The position numbers were made by a program, and so were the translations under genes. DNA of 64,000 nt from Candidatus Nitrotoga sp. SPKER (GTDB taxonomy: Bacteria > Pseudomonadota > Gammaproteobacteria > Burkholderiales > Gallionellaceae), in NCBI GenBank assembly GCA_003402285.1, contig QFXG01000017.1:62001-126000 (forward strand), in the 5' to 3' direction. Each line of letters starts with the position of its first letter. Within the stretch, counting starts at the first letter, position 1. Shown piece by piece: positions 38,334 through 47,218 of this stretch. The notes beneath the pieces are model-generated. The model was not told the origin of the DNA. It did not search any database and saw only the letters and a list, made by a program, of their open reading frames with translations.

Positions 38334-40181
38334 GTGGCTAGATTAGATGTGCGTACCCTGTTGGCGATGCTGCATGACTTTACGGCAGCAGTATTTGCCT
38401 GGAGTTTGGCTTATCTGTTGCGCTTCAATTTCGAGCCACCACCCCATTTCATTGATGAAATGCTACATACCCTGATCTGGGTAGTACCCTTGCAAAGTAT
38501 TATTTTCTGGCGTTTTGGTTTATATCGGGGACTATGGCGTTATGCCAGTGTAACTGACTTACGCCGAATTTTTTTGGCGGTACTGACGGCTGCCGCGTTC
38601 ATTCCTTTGGTGTTGTGGATGTTTCGTATCGATGCCGTAATACCTCGTTCGGTACTGGTGATTAACCCTGCGCTATTGTTACTTATGATGGGTGGGAGTC
38701 GTTTCATCTATCGTCTCTGGAAAGAACATGGCTTGTATCACAATCTAAAATTAAATGTAGAGCCCGTGCTGGTGTTAGGAGCGAGCGATGCAGCCGTAGG
38801 TTTGTCGAAGGAACTGGCACGCAGCCGCGATTGGCGGCTGGTGGGGTTTCTGGATGATAATGTGGATAAACATGGGCGTATTCTCAATGGGATCAAGGTG
38901 CTGGGCGCGCTGGATAGCCTGGCGCAATGGACAGAACGCATGGATGTAAAACAAGCCATTATTGCCATGCCATCGGCTCCACACCCGGTGCGCAAGCGTG
39001 CGATTGAGATTTGTAATCAGGCTAAAGTCAAAGTGCTGACGGTACCATCCTTTGATGATCTGTTAAGTGGGCGTGTTGCCATTTCGCAATTGCGAGCCGT
39101 GGAGCTGGATGATCTGCTGGGACGTGATCCAGTGCAATTGGATGCGGCCGGGCTGCATGAATTATTCACTAACAAAACTGTGCTGGTAACTGGTGCCGGT
39201 GGATCCATCGGCTCTGAGTTATGTCGCCAGATCATACACTTCAAACCGCGTACTGTAGTCATGTTCGAGTTGAGTGAATTTGCACTGTATAACATGGAAC
39301 AGGAGCTGGCTGCGAAATTCGATGGCCTCGATGTAGTTTGCCTGATCGGAGATGTGCGTGATGCTGCCCGTCTTGATCAAGTTTTTTCTGAGTATAAGCC
39401 TGCGGTAGTTTTTCATGCTGCCGCATACAAGCATGTCCCGCTAATGGAACAACATAACGCCTGGCAGGCGATACGCAATAATGTGTTGGGAACATGGTCG
39501 GTCGCCACCGCTGCGCAGCGCCATGATGTAGCCAAATTTGTATTGATCTCTACCGATAAAGCGGTTAATCCAACCAATGTGATGGGAGCGAGTAAACGTC
39601 TGGCAGAAATGGTATGTCAGGGATTACAGCAGTCTGGCGGAACGCGTTTTATTATGGTGCGTTTCGGCAATGTTTTGGGCAGCACCGGTAGCGTCATTCC
39701 AAAATTCCGTGAACAGATTGCGAAGGGTGGGCCACTTACCGTTACACATCCAGACATTACACGCTATTTCATGTCAATTCCCGAAGCTGCGCAATTAGTA
39801 TTGCAGGCCAGTTTAATGGGCAAAGGTGGAGAAATATTTGTATTGGATATGGGTGATCCAGTAAAAATTGTTGATTTAGCGAATGACCTTATTCGTCTTT
39901 CCGGCTTAAGTAAAGATGATATTCGGATTGAATTCACAGGCCTGCGCTTAGGTGAAAAACTGTATGAAGAACTGTTAGCTGACAACGAGCACACTTTGCC
40001 CACTCCTCATGTAAAACTGCGCATCGCACAAGCGCGTGAAGTGGACGCTGCATGGCTGGGAAATTTATTAATTTGGTTTAGTACGCATGCTACGCAGGGC
40101 GACGCAGAAGTTAAACGTGCCTTGACACAATGGATACCGGAATACTGTCCAGATTCTAATGGCGTTGCAAAGTTAAAATGA
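38334..40181 (+). CDS. Polysaccharide biosynthesis dehydratase, WbpM/CapD family
   Basis: 615 residues: an N-terminal membrane domain with about four helices, a Rossmann-like domain (VEPVLVLGASDAAVGLSKEL, about 142-161) and a catalytic SDR domain (KTVLVTGAGGSIGSELCRQI, STDKAVNPTNVMGASKR, where Met replaces the usual Tyr of YxxxK as in WbpM). It should make UDP-4-keto-6-deoxy-HexNAc for QuiNAc/FucNAc-type sugars, the substrate of WbpL. GTG 38334 overlaps the restored WbpL stop by 8 bp. Confidence 0.92.
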   Translation: MARLDVRTLLAMLHDFTAAVFAWSLAYLLRFNFEPPPHFIDEMLHTLIWVVPLQSIIFWRFGLYRGLWRYASVTDLRRIFLAVLTAAAFIPLVLWMFRIDAVIPRSVLVINPALLLLMMGGSRFIYRLWKEHGLYHNLKLNVEPVLVLGASDAAVGLSKELARSRDWRLVGFLDDNVDKHGRILNGIKVLGALDSLAQWTERMDVKQAIIAMPSAPHPVRKRAIEICNQAKVKVLTVPSFDDLLSGRVAISQLRAVELDDLLGRDPVQLDAAGLHELFTNKTVLVTGAGGSIGSELCRQIIHFKPRTVVMFELSEFALYNMEQELAAKFDGLDVVCLIGDVRDAARLDQVFSEYKPAVVFHAAAYKHVPLMEQHNAWQAIRNNVLGTWSVATAAQRHDVAKFVLISTDKAVNPTNVMGASKRLAEMVCQGLQQSGGTRFIMVRFGNVLGSTGSVIPKFREQIAKGGPLTVTHPDITRYFMSIPEAAQLVLQASLMGKGGEIFVLDMGDPVKIVDLANDLIRLSGLSKDDIRIEFTGLRLGEKLYEELLADNEHTLPTPHVKLRIAQAREVDAAWLGNLLIWFSTHATQGDAEVKRALTQWIPEYCPDSNGVAKLK

Positions 40182-40254
40182 CACTAAATGCATCTTAACT
40201 TTCTGGCTAATATTCTTAATGCACAGAACATTTAAAACTGACTGATTGCGAATA

Positions 40255-41076
40255 ATGGCAACCTATGCGATAGGCGACATACAGGGATGTTACACCGAAC
40301 TTTTGCGGCTGCTGGAGCAAATATGTTTCGACCCCGCAATAGATAAGTTATGGCTGGTGGGTGACTTGGTTAATCGTGGGCCGAATTCGGTGAACGTACT
40401 GCGTTTGATAAAATCATTAGGCGATGCTGCTATCACCGTGCTGGGCAACCATGATTTACACTTGCTTGCGGTGGCTGAGGGCGCTGCTAAATTACACCGT
40501 TGTGACACGTTGCATGACATTCTTGATGCACCCGATCGAAACGAACTGCTGAGCTGGCTACGCGCGCAGCGTCTACTATATGTGGAGGACAATTTCGTGC
40601 TGGTACATGCCGGGTTGCTGCCGAGTTGGACGGTGGCTCAGGCCCAGCAGCTGGCGCATGAAGTAGAAGCTGTATTAGCGGGTAAACACTACCACGATTT
40701 TCTCGTACAGATGTACGGCAATCATCCTGATCATTGGGAAGATAACCTGAGCGGTTACAAGCGCCTGCGCGTCATCACTAATGCTTGCACACGTATGCGT
40801 GTTTGTACCCTAAGAGGTGAAATGGAATTTAAATTTAAGGGTGAGGTGCATAATGTGCCTGAAGGATATATGCCATGGTTTGATATGCCCGGGCGTGCCA
40901 GCGCCAATGCCACAGTCGTTTTTGGACATTGGTCGGCCTTGGGGTTGAAAGTTACCCGTCAAATTATTGCACTTGACACCGGATGTTTGTGGGGGGGCAC
41001 GCTCTCCGCCATTCGTCTCGAAGATCGTGAATTGTTCCAAGTACCATGTGTCTCTATATCGATGGCAAAGCTGTGA
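40255..41076 (+). CDS. apaH: Symmetrical bis(5'-nucleosyl)-tetraphosphatase
   Basis: Calcineurin-fold phosphoesterase (273 residues) hydrolysing Ap4A to ADP. Metal motifs: [10 protein letters not shown] (about 4-13), [11 protein letters not shown] (about 36-46), [10 protein letters not shown] (about 63-72) and [12 protein letters not shown] 40255 is preferred over TTG 40246. Probably a separate transcription unit after the polysaccharide locus. Confidence 0.94.
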   Translation: MATYAIGDIQGCYTELLRLLEQICFDPAIDKLWLVGDLVNRGPNSVNVLRLIKSLGDAAITVLGNHDLHLLAVAEGAAKLHRCDTLHDILDAPDRNELLSWLRAQRLLYVEDNFVLVHAGLLPSWTVAQAQQLAHEVEAVLAGKHYHDFLVQMYGNHPDHWEDNLSGYKRLRVITNACTRMRVCTLRGEMEFKFKGEVHNVPEGYMPWFDMPGRASANATVVFGHWSALGLKVTRQIIALDTGCLWGGTLSAIRLEDRELFQVPCVSISMAKL

Positions 41077-41663
41077 CAGTCATGTTATGAATATTGCTTA
41101 AAATTGCGGCCCTGGAGAGCTTAAGCGAGAGTTTTAAAATTTGTCGAGTCATCTACAACGGCTTAATTTGCAGTGGCTAATTTTACTAGGGCTCACCGGT
41201 TCTTTCTAAAGAATTTACAGATGTCTTTTTTTGAAAAAAAAGAGCTATCAATGAAATTAATTAATATATAAATCAAATTGATAACAAATTTTTATAGTGT
41301 CTGCTATGATGGCTACTATTAAAATAACAGACAGGGGGAGCGGGGTTTCACTCCGTCCTATGAATAGTAGTAGTGATTGTTCACTTGCATATATATTTTC
41401 CACTGAAATCAGAAAACGAATAATAAATGGGGAAAAGTCCTCATCAGACAACTTATTTTGTTATCTGCTCTGCTATCGTTTCTTCGTACGAATCACCATG
41501 GCTTTTTGGCTGCGTGGAAAAGAATATAGCGGAGATTTTTTTTTACTATCTTTGGTTCTCCTTAAGACAGTGACAAGTTTAATAACTTGGGCCTTGTTTC
41601 TTCGTCTATCTTACACTTGGCAGTGGCCCAGCGAAGGCAGCTGTCTCGTTATTTGCCACTACC
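41077..41663. other. Long intergenic region upstream of the CNNM/CorC-type gene
   Basis: 587 bases, AT-rich, with a 126-codon frame (41297-41677) that overlaps the next gene and shows no family features. The stretch includes an A/T-run dyad at about 41224-41245 and a G-rich segment near 41332-41345. I see no confident gene, riboswitch or promoter. Confidence 0.5.
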
Positions 41664-43019
41664 ATGCTGTCGAATAATCTCATGGATATACTGTTGCTGA
41701 TAACGCTGATTTTGCTAAATGGCATCTTCGCCATGTCGGAGATAGCCCTTGTGACTGCACGACATGTCCGCCTAGCGCGCCTAGCGGCAGACGGTGACAT
41801 CTCGGCAGAAGTGGCGATGAGTTTGGGCGAGAATCCAACACGTTTTCTGTCTGCCATCCAGATTGGAATCACGTCAATCGGTATTCTGAACGGTATCGTT
41901 GGCGAGGCGGTATTTGCGGCTCCCTTTGCAGCATGGCTACAAACGCTCGGTGTTGATCAACGCCCAAGCGAGTTAGGCGCAACCGCCTTGGTAGTTGTGG
42001 TGATTACCTATCTATCTATTGTTATCGGTGAACTTGTACCCAAACGCATTGCTCAATTTAACCCGGAAGGAATTGCACGCCTAGTGGCAAGACCCATACA
42101 CATCTTGGCATTAATTACGCATCCGTTCGTACGATTGCTGTCGATATCTACAGATGCTCTCCTGAGAATGATGGGGAAGAGCCAACCAGCGGAGCCTAGC
42201 GTAACTGAAGAAGAAATTCATGCAATGCTGGAGGAAGGGTCCGAAGCCGGGATCATTGAGCAGCACGAACATGATATGGTTCGCAATGTCTTCCGCTTGG
42301 ATGAACGACAAGTGGGTTCTCTTATGATCCCCCGAGCAGATATTGTATATCTGGATATTAGTCAGCCATTAGAGACTAATCTCTTACGCATGGCAGAATC
42401 AGATCATTCGCGCTTCCCAGTTTGCCGGGGTGGCTTGGGTGACCTACTTGGAGTGGCTACCATTAAGCAATTGTTCAATCAGACCTTTAATGGTGGACGC
42501 CCTGATTTGACTACACAATTGCATCAATGCGTTTTTGTGACCGAATCGTTGACTGGACTGGAACTCTTGGCGCAATTTCAAGGATCAGACACGCACATGG
42601 TTTTCGTCATAGATGAGTATGGCGAGGTTCAGGGTTTAGTCACCCTTCAGGATGTACTGGAGGCGGTTACCGGCGAGTTTAGACCGCCGGATATTGAAGA
42701 TCGCTGGGCGGTACAGCGGGAAGATGGTTCGTGGTTACTGGACGGAATGATTCCAGTACCCGAATTGAAGGATCAATTAGAGCTGAAGTCTGTCCCTGAA
42801 GAAGATAAGGGTCGGTATCATACACTTAGCGGAATGGTGATGTGGTTGCTTGGCCGGCTACCTCAGGTGGCTGATGTCGTGATGTGGGAACAATGGCGGC
42901 TGGAAGTTGTTGATCTGGATGGTAAACGGATTGATAAGGTACTTGCAAGCCGTTTGTCAGAACCCATTCAGGTTTTAGGCATTAGCGAAGCCACTTCTCA
43001 GACAGAACGATTAGATTAA
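41664..43019 (+). CDS. Hemolysin-like membrane protein with DUF21, CBS pair and CorC_HlyC domains
   Basis: 451 residues. DUF21/CNNM membrane domain (1 to about 190, LNGIFAMSEIALVTARHVRL and VIGELVPKRIAQFNPEG), two CBS domains (about 205-335, VGSLMIPRADIVYLD and VIDEYGEVQGLVTLQDVLEA), and a C-terminal CorC_HlyC transporter-associated domain (about 350-430). The family takes part in Mg/Co or other divalent cation efflux; the name hemolysin is historical. ATG 41682 is an alternative start. Confidence 0.88.
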   Translation: MLSNNLMDILLLITLILLNGIFAMSEIALVTARHVRLARLAADGDISAEVAMSLGENPTRFLSAIQIGITSIGILNGIVGEAVFAAPFAAWLQTLGVDQRPSELGATALVVVVITYLSIVIGELVPKRIAQFNPEGIARLVARPIHILALITHPFVRLLSISTDALLRMMGKSQPAEPSVTEEEIHAMLEEGSEAGIIEQHEHDMVRNVFRLDERQVGSLMIPRADIVYLDISQPLETNLLRMAESDHSRFPVCRGGLGDLLGVATIKQLFNQTFNGGRPDLTTQLHQCVFVTESLTGLELLAQFQGSDTHMVFVIDEYGEVQGLVTLQDVLEAVTGEFRPPDIEDRWAVQREDGSWLLDGMIPVPELKDQLELKSVPEEDKGRYHTLSGMVMWLLGRLPQVADVVMWEQWRLEVVDLDGKRIDKVLASRLSEPIQVLGISEATSQTERLD

Positions 43020-43120
43020 AGAGCTTGCTTTAATGATTAGGCTCTATAGTGTTAACGCTTGTCAGTGTTAACAAATTTCAATTCTAATAATAACGTAAAA
43101 TCATATAATTAGGTATATAT

Positions 43121-43690
43121 ATGTTGCTAATAATAGACAACTACGATTCCTTTACCTATAACTTGGTGCAATATTTTGCCGAGTTAGGCGCAGATGTGGT
43201 TGTGCATCGCAATGACGAAATTTCACTGGAGCAGATTGAGATACTGCAACCGCAATGTATCGTAATTTCACCGGGGCCGTGCACCCCCAATGAAGCTGGA
43301 ATTTCGGTCGCTACTATTCAGCGCTTTGCCGGACGTATCCCCCTGCTTGGTGTATGCCTAGGCCATCAAAGCATTGGCCAATCATTCGGCGGAAAGATTA
43401 TTCACGCTAAACAGCTAATGCATGGTAAAACTTCTGCCATTTTTCACAACAACAGTAGTGTTTTCCGCGGCCTGCCTAACCCGTTTACTGCTACACGTTA
43501 CCATTCTTTGGTGATTGAGCGCGCCACGCTGCCCGACTGTCTGGAAATTACCGCATGGACTGAAGACGGTGAAATCATGGGAGTGCGTCACAAATCGATG
43601 GCAGTGGAGGGGGTGCAATTTCATCCCGAATCCATTCTTACTGAATATGGTCACGAGCTACTTGCTAATTTTTTGCGTGGTGAACGCTAA
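43121..43690 (+). CDS. trpG: Anthranilate/aminodeoxychorismate synthase component II
   Basis: Class I glutamine amidotransferase of 189 residues. [17 protein letters not shown], the nucleophile Cys79 in [11 protein letters not shown], and [15 protein letters not shown] with the His/Glu pair are all present. It may serve both tryptophan and folate synthesis. The stop shares one base with the trpD start. trpE is not upstream in this window. Confidence 0.94.
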   Translation: MLLIIDNYDSFTYNLVQYFAELGADVVVHRNDEISLEQIEILQPQCIVISPGPCTPNEAGISVATIQRFAGRIPLLGVCLGHQSIGQSFGGKIIHAKQLMHGKTSAIFHNNSSVFRGLPNPFTATRYHSLVIERATLPDCLEITAWTEDGEIMGVRHKSMAVEGVQFHPESILTEYGHELLANFLRGER

Positions 43691-44703
43691 TGAATTACGT
43701 CAACCTCCTTAACCGCCTGTTTAATCGTGAAGACCTGCCGCATGACGACATGTATGAGTTGATGCGGAACATTATGAGCGGGCAGCTGACTTCCGCTCAA
43801 ATGGCAGCGGTTTTGGTCGCGTTACGCATGAAGCGAGAAACTGTCAGTGAGATTGCGGCGGCAGCGCAGGTAATGCGCGATCTATCGACCAAAGTGACGG
43901 TGCAGGATGATAGACATTTAGTTGATACCTGTGGTACTGGCGGTGATGGTGCGCAGACCTTTAACATTTCTACTGCCAGCGCGTTAGTAGCGGCGGCAGC
44001 GGGAGCGCGCGTAGCCAAACATGGTGGACGTTCAGTTTCCAGCACCTGTGGCAGTGCCGATATCCTGGAAAAGCTTGGCGTTAATGTCAATCTTACGCCG
44101 CAGCAAGTGGCGTATTGTGTGCAGGAACTTGGTGTAGGTTTCATGTTTGCGCCTAATCATCACAGTGCGATGAAATACGCCGCTCCAGTGCGGCGTGAGC
44201 TTGGCGTGCGCACGCTGTTTAACCTACTTGGCCCGCTTACTAATCCGGCGGATGCAAAGAACCAGGTAATGGGCGTATTCCAGCAAGATTTGACGGCGAA
44301 ATTAGCGCGTGTACTGCAGCAGCTCGGTAGTCGGCACGTTTTGGTGGTGCATGGTGCAGATGGTATGGATGAAATTTCTATCAGTGGATCAACTTATATT
44401 GCGGAACTGAAGGAGGGTACGGTATTCGAATATCTGGTGCAGCCGCAAGATTTTGGTTTACACGCAGCACCGCTGGATAGCATACGTGTTGCCAATGCCG
44501 ACGAGGCGCGCACAATGTTATTGTCGGTGCTGGATAATCAGTCCGTTCCTGCACGTGACATAGTACAGCTTAACGCTGGTGCGGCCATTTATGTGGCGGG
44601 GTTAACTGCCACGCTACAAGAAGGTGTAAAAAAGGCCAAAGAAGTTATCGCCAGCGGTGCGGCGAAAAATAAGCTGGAAGCACTTGTCAATATTCATATC
44701 TGA
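43690..44703 (+). CDS. trpD: Anthranilate phosphoribosyltransferase
   Basis: 337 residues. The glycine-rich PRPP site DTCGTGGDGAQTFNIST (about 78-94), KHGGRSVSSTCGSADILEKL and the RRELGVRTLFNLLGPLTNPA segment are typical of TrpD. Translationally coupled to trpG (overlap of one base). trpC, which usually follows, is absent here. Confidence 0.96.
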   Translation: MNYVNLLNRLFNREDLPHDDMYELMRNIMSGQLTSAQMAAVLVALRMKRETVSEIAAAAQVMRDLSTKVTVQDDRHLVDTCGTGGDGAQTFNISTASALVAAAAGARVAKHGGRSVSSTCGSADILEKLGVNVNLTPQQVAYCVQELGVGFMFAPNHHSAMKYAAPVRRELGVRTLFNLLGPLTNPADAKNQVMGVFQQDLTAKLARVLQQLGSRHVLVVHGADGMDEISISGSTYIAELKEGTVFEYLVQPQDFGLHAAPLDSIRVANADEARTMLLSVLDNQSVPARDIVQLNAGAAIYVAGLTATLQEGVKKAKEVIASGAAKNKLEALVNIHI

Positions 44704-44903
44704 GGCTGTGGAGAAGCGATTTATCGAGGAAGGGTAACAGTTTTCATCGAATGTTTTTATCCCGGTTAATCTATAGTTTGCACGTTTTCGGGATATTTTT
44801 TAGTAGAAATATTTCGAATGGTTTATGACAAAAAATTGCGCATAATGCGGGAGGCTGTCTACTATTACCAAGCTAATGTAGCCGCTTAAATTGAAGGATG
44901 GCA

Positions 44904-46160
44904 ATGAAGTGTGTTAATGATTTTCGTTTGAAATTTGGCAAACAAGAGCTAGTGCCTATTATGATTGGCGGGATGGGAGTTGATATTTCCACGGCCGAAC
45001 TGGCACTGGAAGCTGCGCGTCTTGGCGGTATTGGGCATCTTTCTGATGCCATGCTGCCGACTGTAACAGATCGGCTTTTAAATACGAATTTCGTTAAATC
45101 AAAGCTCCAGCAGTATAAATATAACGTTGCCAATACTGATAAGTCCACGGTGCAATTTGATCTTGGACAGATTGCAGAGTCGACGCGCTTGCACCTGAGC
45201 CGAGCGATGGAAGCCAAGCGCGGTTCCGGCATGATTTTCGTCAATTGCATGGAAAAACTTACTATGAATGCCCCGCGCGAAACGTTGCGAGTACGGTTGC
45301 ATGGAGCGCTCTCTGCCGGGATAGATGGAATTACCTTGAGTGCCGGGTTGCATCTGGGTTCATTCGCTTTGATGGAAGATCATCCACGCTTTCGCGATGC
45401 CAAGCTCGGTATCATTGTCTCCTCGCTACGTGCACTGCAAATTTTCTTGCGCAAAAACGCCAAACTTAACCGCCTACCGGATTATATTGTGATAGAAGGA
45501 CCGCTGGCCGGTGGCCACTTGGGCTTCGGTTTGGACTGGATGAAATACGATCTGCGAGAGATCTGCAAAGAAATTTATCAGTACCTGCAGGCCGAAAAAT
45601 TGGATATTCCTATCATACCGGCCGGTGGAATTTTTACCGGCAGCGATGCAGTGTCGTATCTTGAGACGGGTGCGGCGGCGGTGCAAGTGGCAACGCGCTT
45701 TACGGCAACGCGTGAGTGCGGTTTGCCGGAAAAGATTGTGCAAGAATACTTTAAGGCCAGTGAGGAAGATATTGAGGTCAACATGATCTCGCCAACCGGC
45801 TATCCCATGCGCATGTTGAAGAAGAGCCCGGCCATCGGCGCTGGTATACGCCCTAACTGCGAAGCTTACGGCTATTTGCTGGATGGCAATGGTAATTGTG
45901 CTTACATCACGGCTTACAATGCCGAGGTGGCGGCTCACCCAAATGCTAAGAAAATCTCCGTTATGGACAAAACTTGTTTGTGCACCGCTATGCGAAATTT
46001 TGATTGCTGGACTTGCGGACACAACACTTACCGCCTCAAGGACACTACGCGCCGCCTACCGGATGGGACTTATCAGATACTAATGGCCGAGCATGTGTTC
46101 AAGGATTATTTGTTCAGCACCGACAACAAGATTGCGTTGCCGGATTTGCCTACTATCTAA
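44904..46160 (+). CDS. Nitronate monooxygenase-like FMN protein with C-terminal four-Cys motif
   Basis: 418-residue TIM-barrel flavoprotein of the 2-nitropropane dioxygenase family: VPIMIGGMGVDIS, IEGPLAGGHLGF, PAGGIFTGSDA and GAAAVQVATRF mark the FMN and phosphate sites. Beyond the barrel there is an extension with Cys358, Cys360, Cys368 and Cys371 (C-x-C-x7-C-x2-C), which could bind Zn or an Fe-S cluster. ATG 44904 is chosen because AAGG lies 6 bases upstream; ATG 44898 is too close. It converges with nsrR. Substrate not known. Confidence 0.82.
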   Translation: MKCVNDFRLKFGKQELVPIMIGGMGVDISTAELALEAARLGGIGHLSDAMLPTVTDRLLNTNFVKSKLQQYKYNVANTDKSTVQFDLGQIAESTRLHLSRAMEAKRGSGMIFVNCMEKLTMNAPRETLRVRLHGALSAGIDGITLSAGLHLGSFALMEDHPRFRDAKLGIIVSSLRALQIFLRKNAKLNRLPDYIVIEGPLAGGHLGFGLDWMKYDLREICKEIYQYLQAEKLDIPIIPAGGIFTGSDAVSYLETGAAAVQVATRFTATRECGLPEKIVQEYFKASEEDIEVNMISPTGYPMRMLKKSPAIGAGIRPNCEAYGYLLDGNGNCAYITAYNAEVAAHPNAKKISVMDKTCLCTAMRNFDCWTCGHNTYRLKDTTRRLPDGTYQILMAEHVFKDYLFSTDNKIALPDLPTI

Positions 46161-46254
46161 CTTTAGTATGTGAATTTATATAAAGCGATAGGCTAGCTTG
46201 AAACATAGAGCGATTAAAGCGCCAACAAATAATTTTAGTTTTAATGTGTGCTTT

Positions 46255-46686
46255 TTATGAGTTCAGGTTTTTTATCATGAATGATTGATTAGTCAACAAA
46301 TCTGCCAGAGTGTAGCGATCTAAAGTATCAAAGAAATTTTTACGCGCTTCTAGAAGCACTGACTTGAGAGTGCATGCGGGCAACAAGGGACAGCTTTGGT
46401 TTTTTGCATTGAAACACTCAACCAGATTGATGTTTTCTTCCATATCGCGCACTACATCCCCAAGGTTGATCAACTGCGGCAAGCGCGCCAAGCGCATACC
46501 ACCACCTTTGCCCCGCGTGGTTTGAATATAACCGCGGTTGGCTAGTTGATGTACGACTTTCGTTAAATGGCTTCGCGAAATACCATATTTTGCAGCAACC
46601 TCGCTGATCGTAGCCAGCATGTTTTTCTGCGCGCCCAAGTAAATTAAAGTGCGTAATGAATAATCGGTAAAGTGGGTAAATTGCAT
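46255..46686 (-). CDS. nsrR: Nitric-oxide-sensing Rrf2 regulator NsrR
   Basis: 143-residue Rrf2-family repressor with an N-terminal winged helix (MQFTHFTDYSLRTLIYLG, ISEVAAKYGISRSHLTKVVH) and the wing RGKGGGMRLAR. Three cysteines C91, C99 and C105 in the EC-x7-C-x5-C pattern ligate the Fe-S cluster that NO destroys. Sequence pattern matches NsrR rather than IscR. Its targets are not visible here; the convergent nitronate monooxygenase-like gene is a neighbour only. Confidence 0.92.
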   Translation of the reverse strand: MQFTHFTDYSLRTLIYLGAQKNMLATISEVAAKYGISRSHLTKVVHQLANRGYIQTTRGKGGGMRLARLPQLINLGDVVRDMEENINLVECFNAKNQSCPLLPACTLKSVLLEARKNFFDTLDRYTLADLLTNQSFMIKNLNS

Positions 46687-47218
46687 TTGTGATTATATTT
46701 AAGCAGTACATTAATTGATTCAGTGTAACATTTTAATCAGAATTCTGTGCAATGCCTAGCTATAGCGTTGTCTAATGAAGTTTGATTTTAAGGGGCTAAT
46801 GAATTAACAGAGTTTGAATATGAACTGATGAACGTGATTGATTATCATGCGAGGCATAGCAATCAATATGACGACGAACAACTGCATACTCTGGTCGATC
46901 TACAGATTTTTTGAACTGGCAAATGTAATTGAGGCCGAGGCTTGACCTTAAATTTTTCTTAATTGAGGAGACTATATGATGCAAAGCATACCTGTCCCAA
47001 TTATTGCATCCGTCTTGGTACTTGAGCCGACTTCGTCTTGACTGAGCAATCCTCTTTAGTCTAGAATATTTTTCGTTTTTCCATGAGTCCGGTACGGAAA
47101 GCTTGCCGTGAACGGGCGAATGCTGTCGGCTCTTGGGTCAATCAACAGCTCGTGTGCATGACTCCTTGCTGAATAACTACAATATTGTGCAGGCCATGGC
47201 CACAAGGAGAAACAATCA
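46687..47218. other. Gene-poor region upstream of the AAA ATPase
   Basis: 532 bases without a gene I can name. It holds the nsrR promoter region and a coding-like open stretch on the plus strand (46792-46914) with a late ATG at 46828, read ELTEFEYELMNVIDYHARHS and onward, which could be a fragment of a lost gene. A good AAGGAG precedes the ATPase start at 47219. Confidence 0.45.

Noticed and set aside
41327-41400. G-rich leader before a divalent-cation transporter-like gene, possible metal riboswitch
   Set aside because: The yybP-ykoY and M-box core motifs are not present; only a G run and a short hairpin are seen.
41297-41677. 126-codon frame upstream of the CNNM/CorC-type gene
   Set aside because: It overlaps the start of a well-supported gene, is Cys/Ser-rich in an untypical way, and has no recognisable domain.
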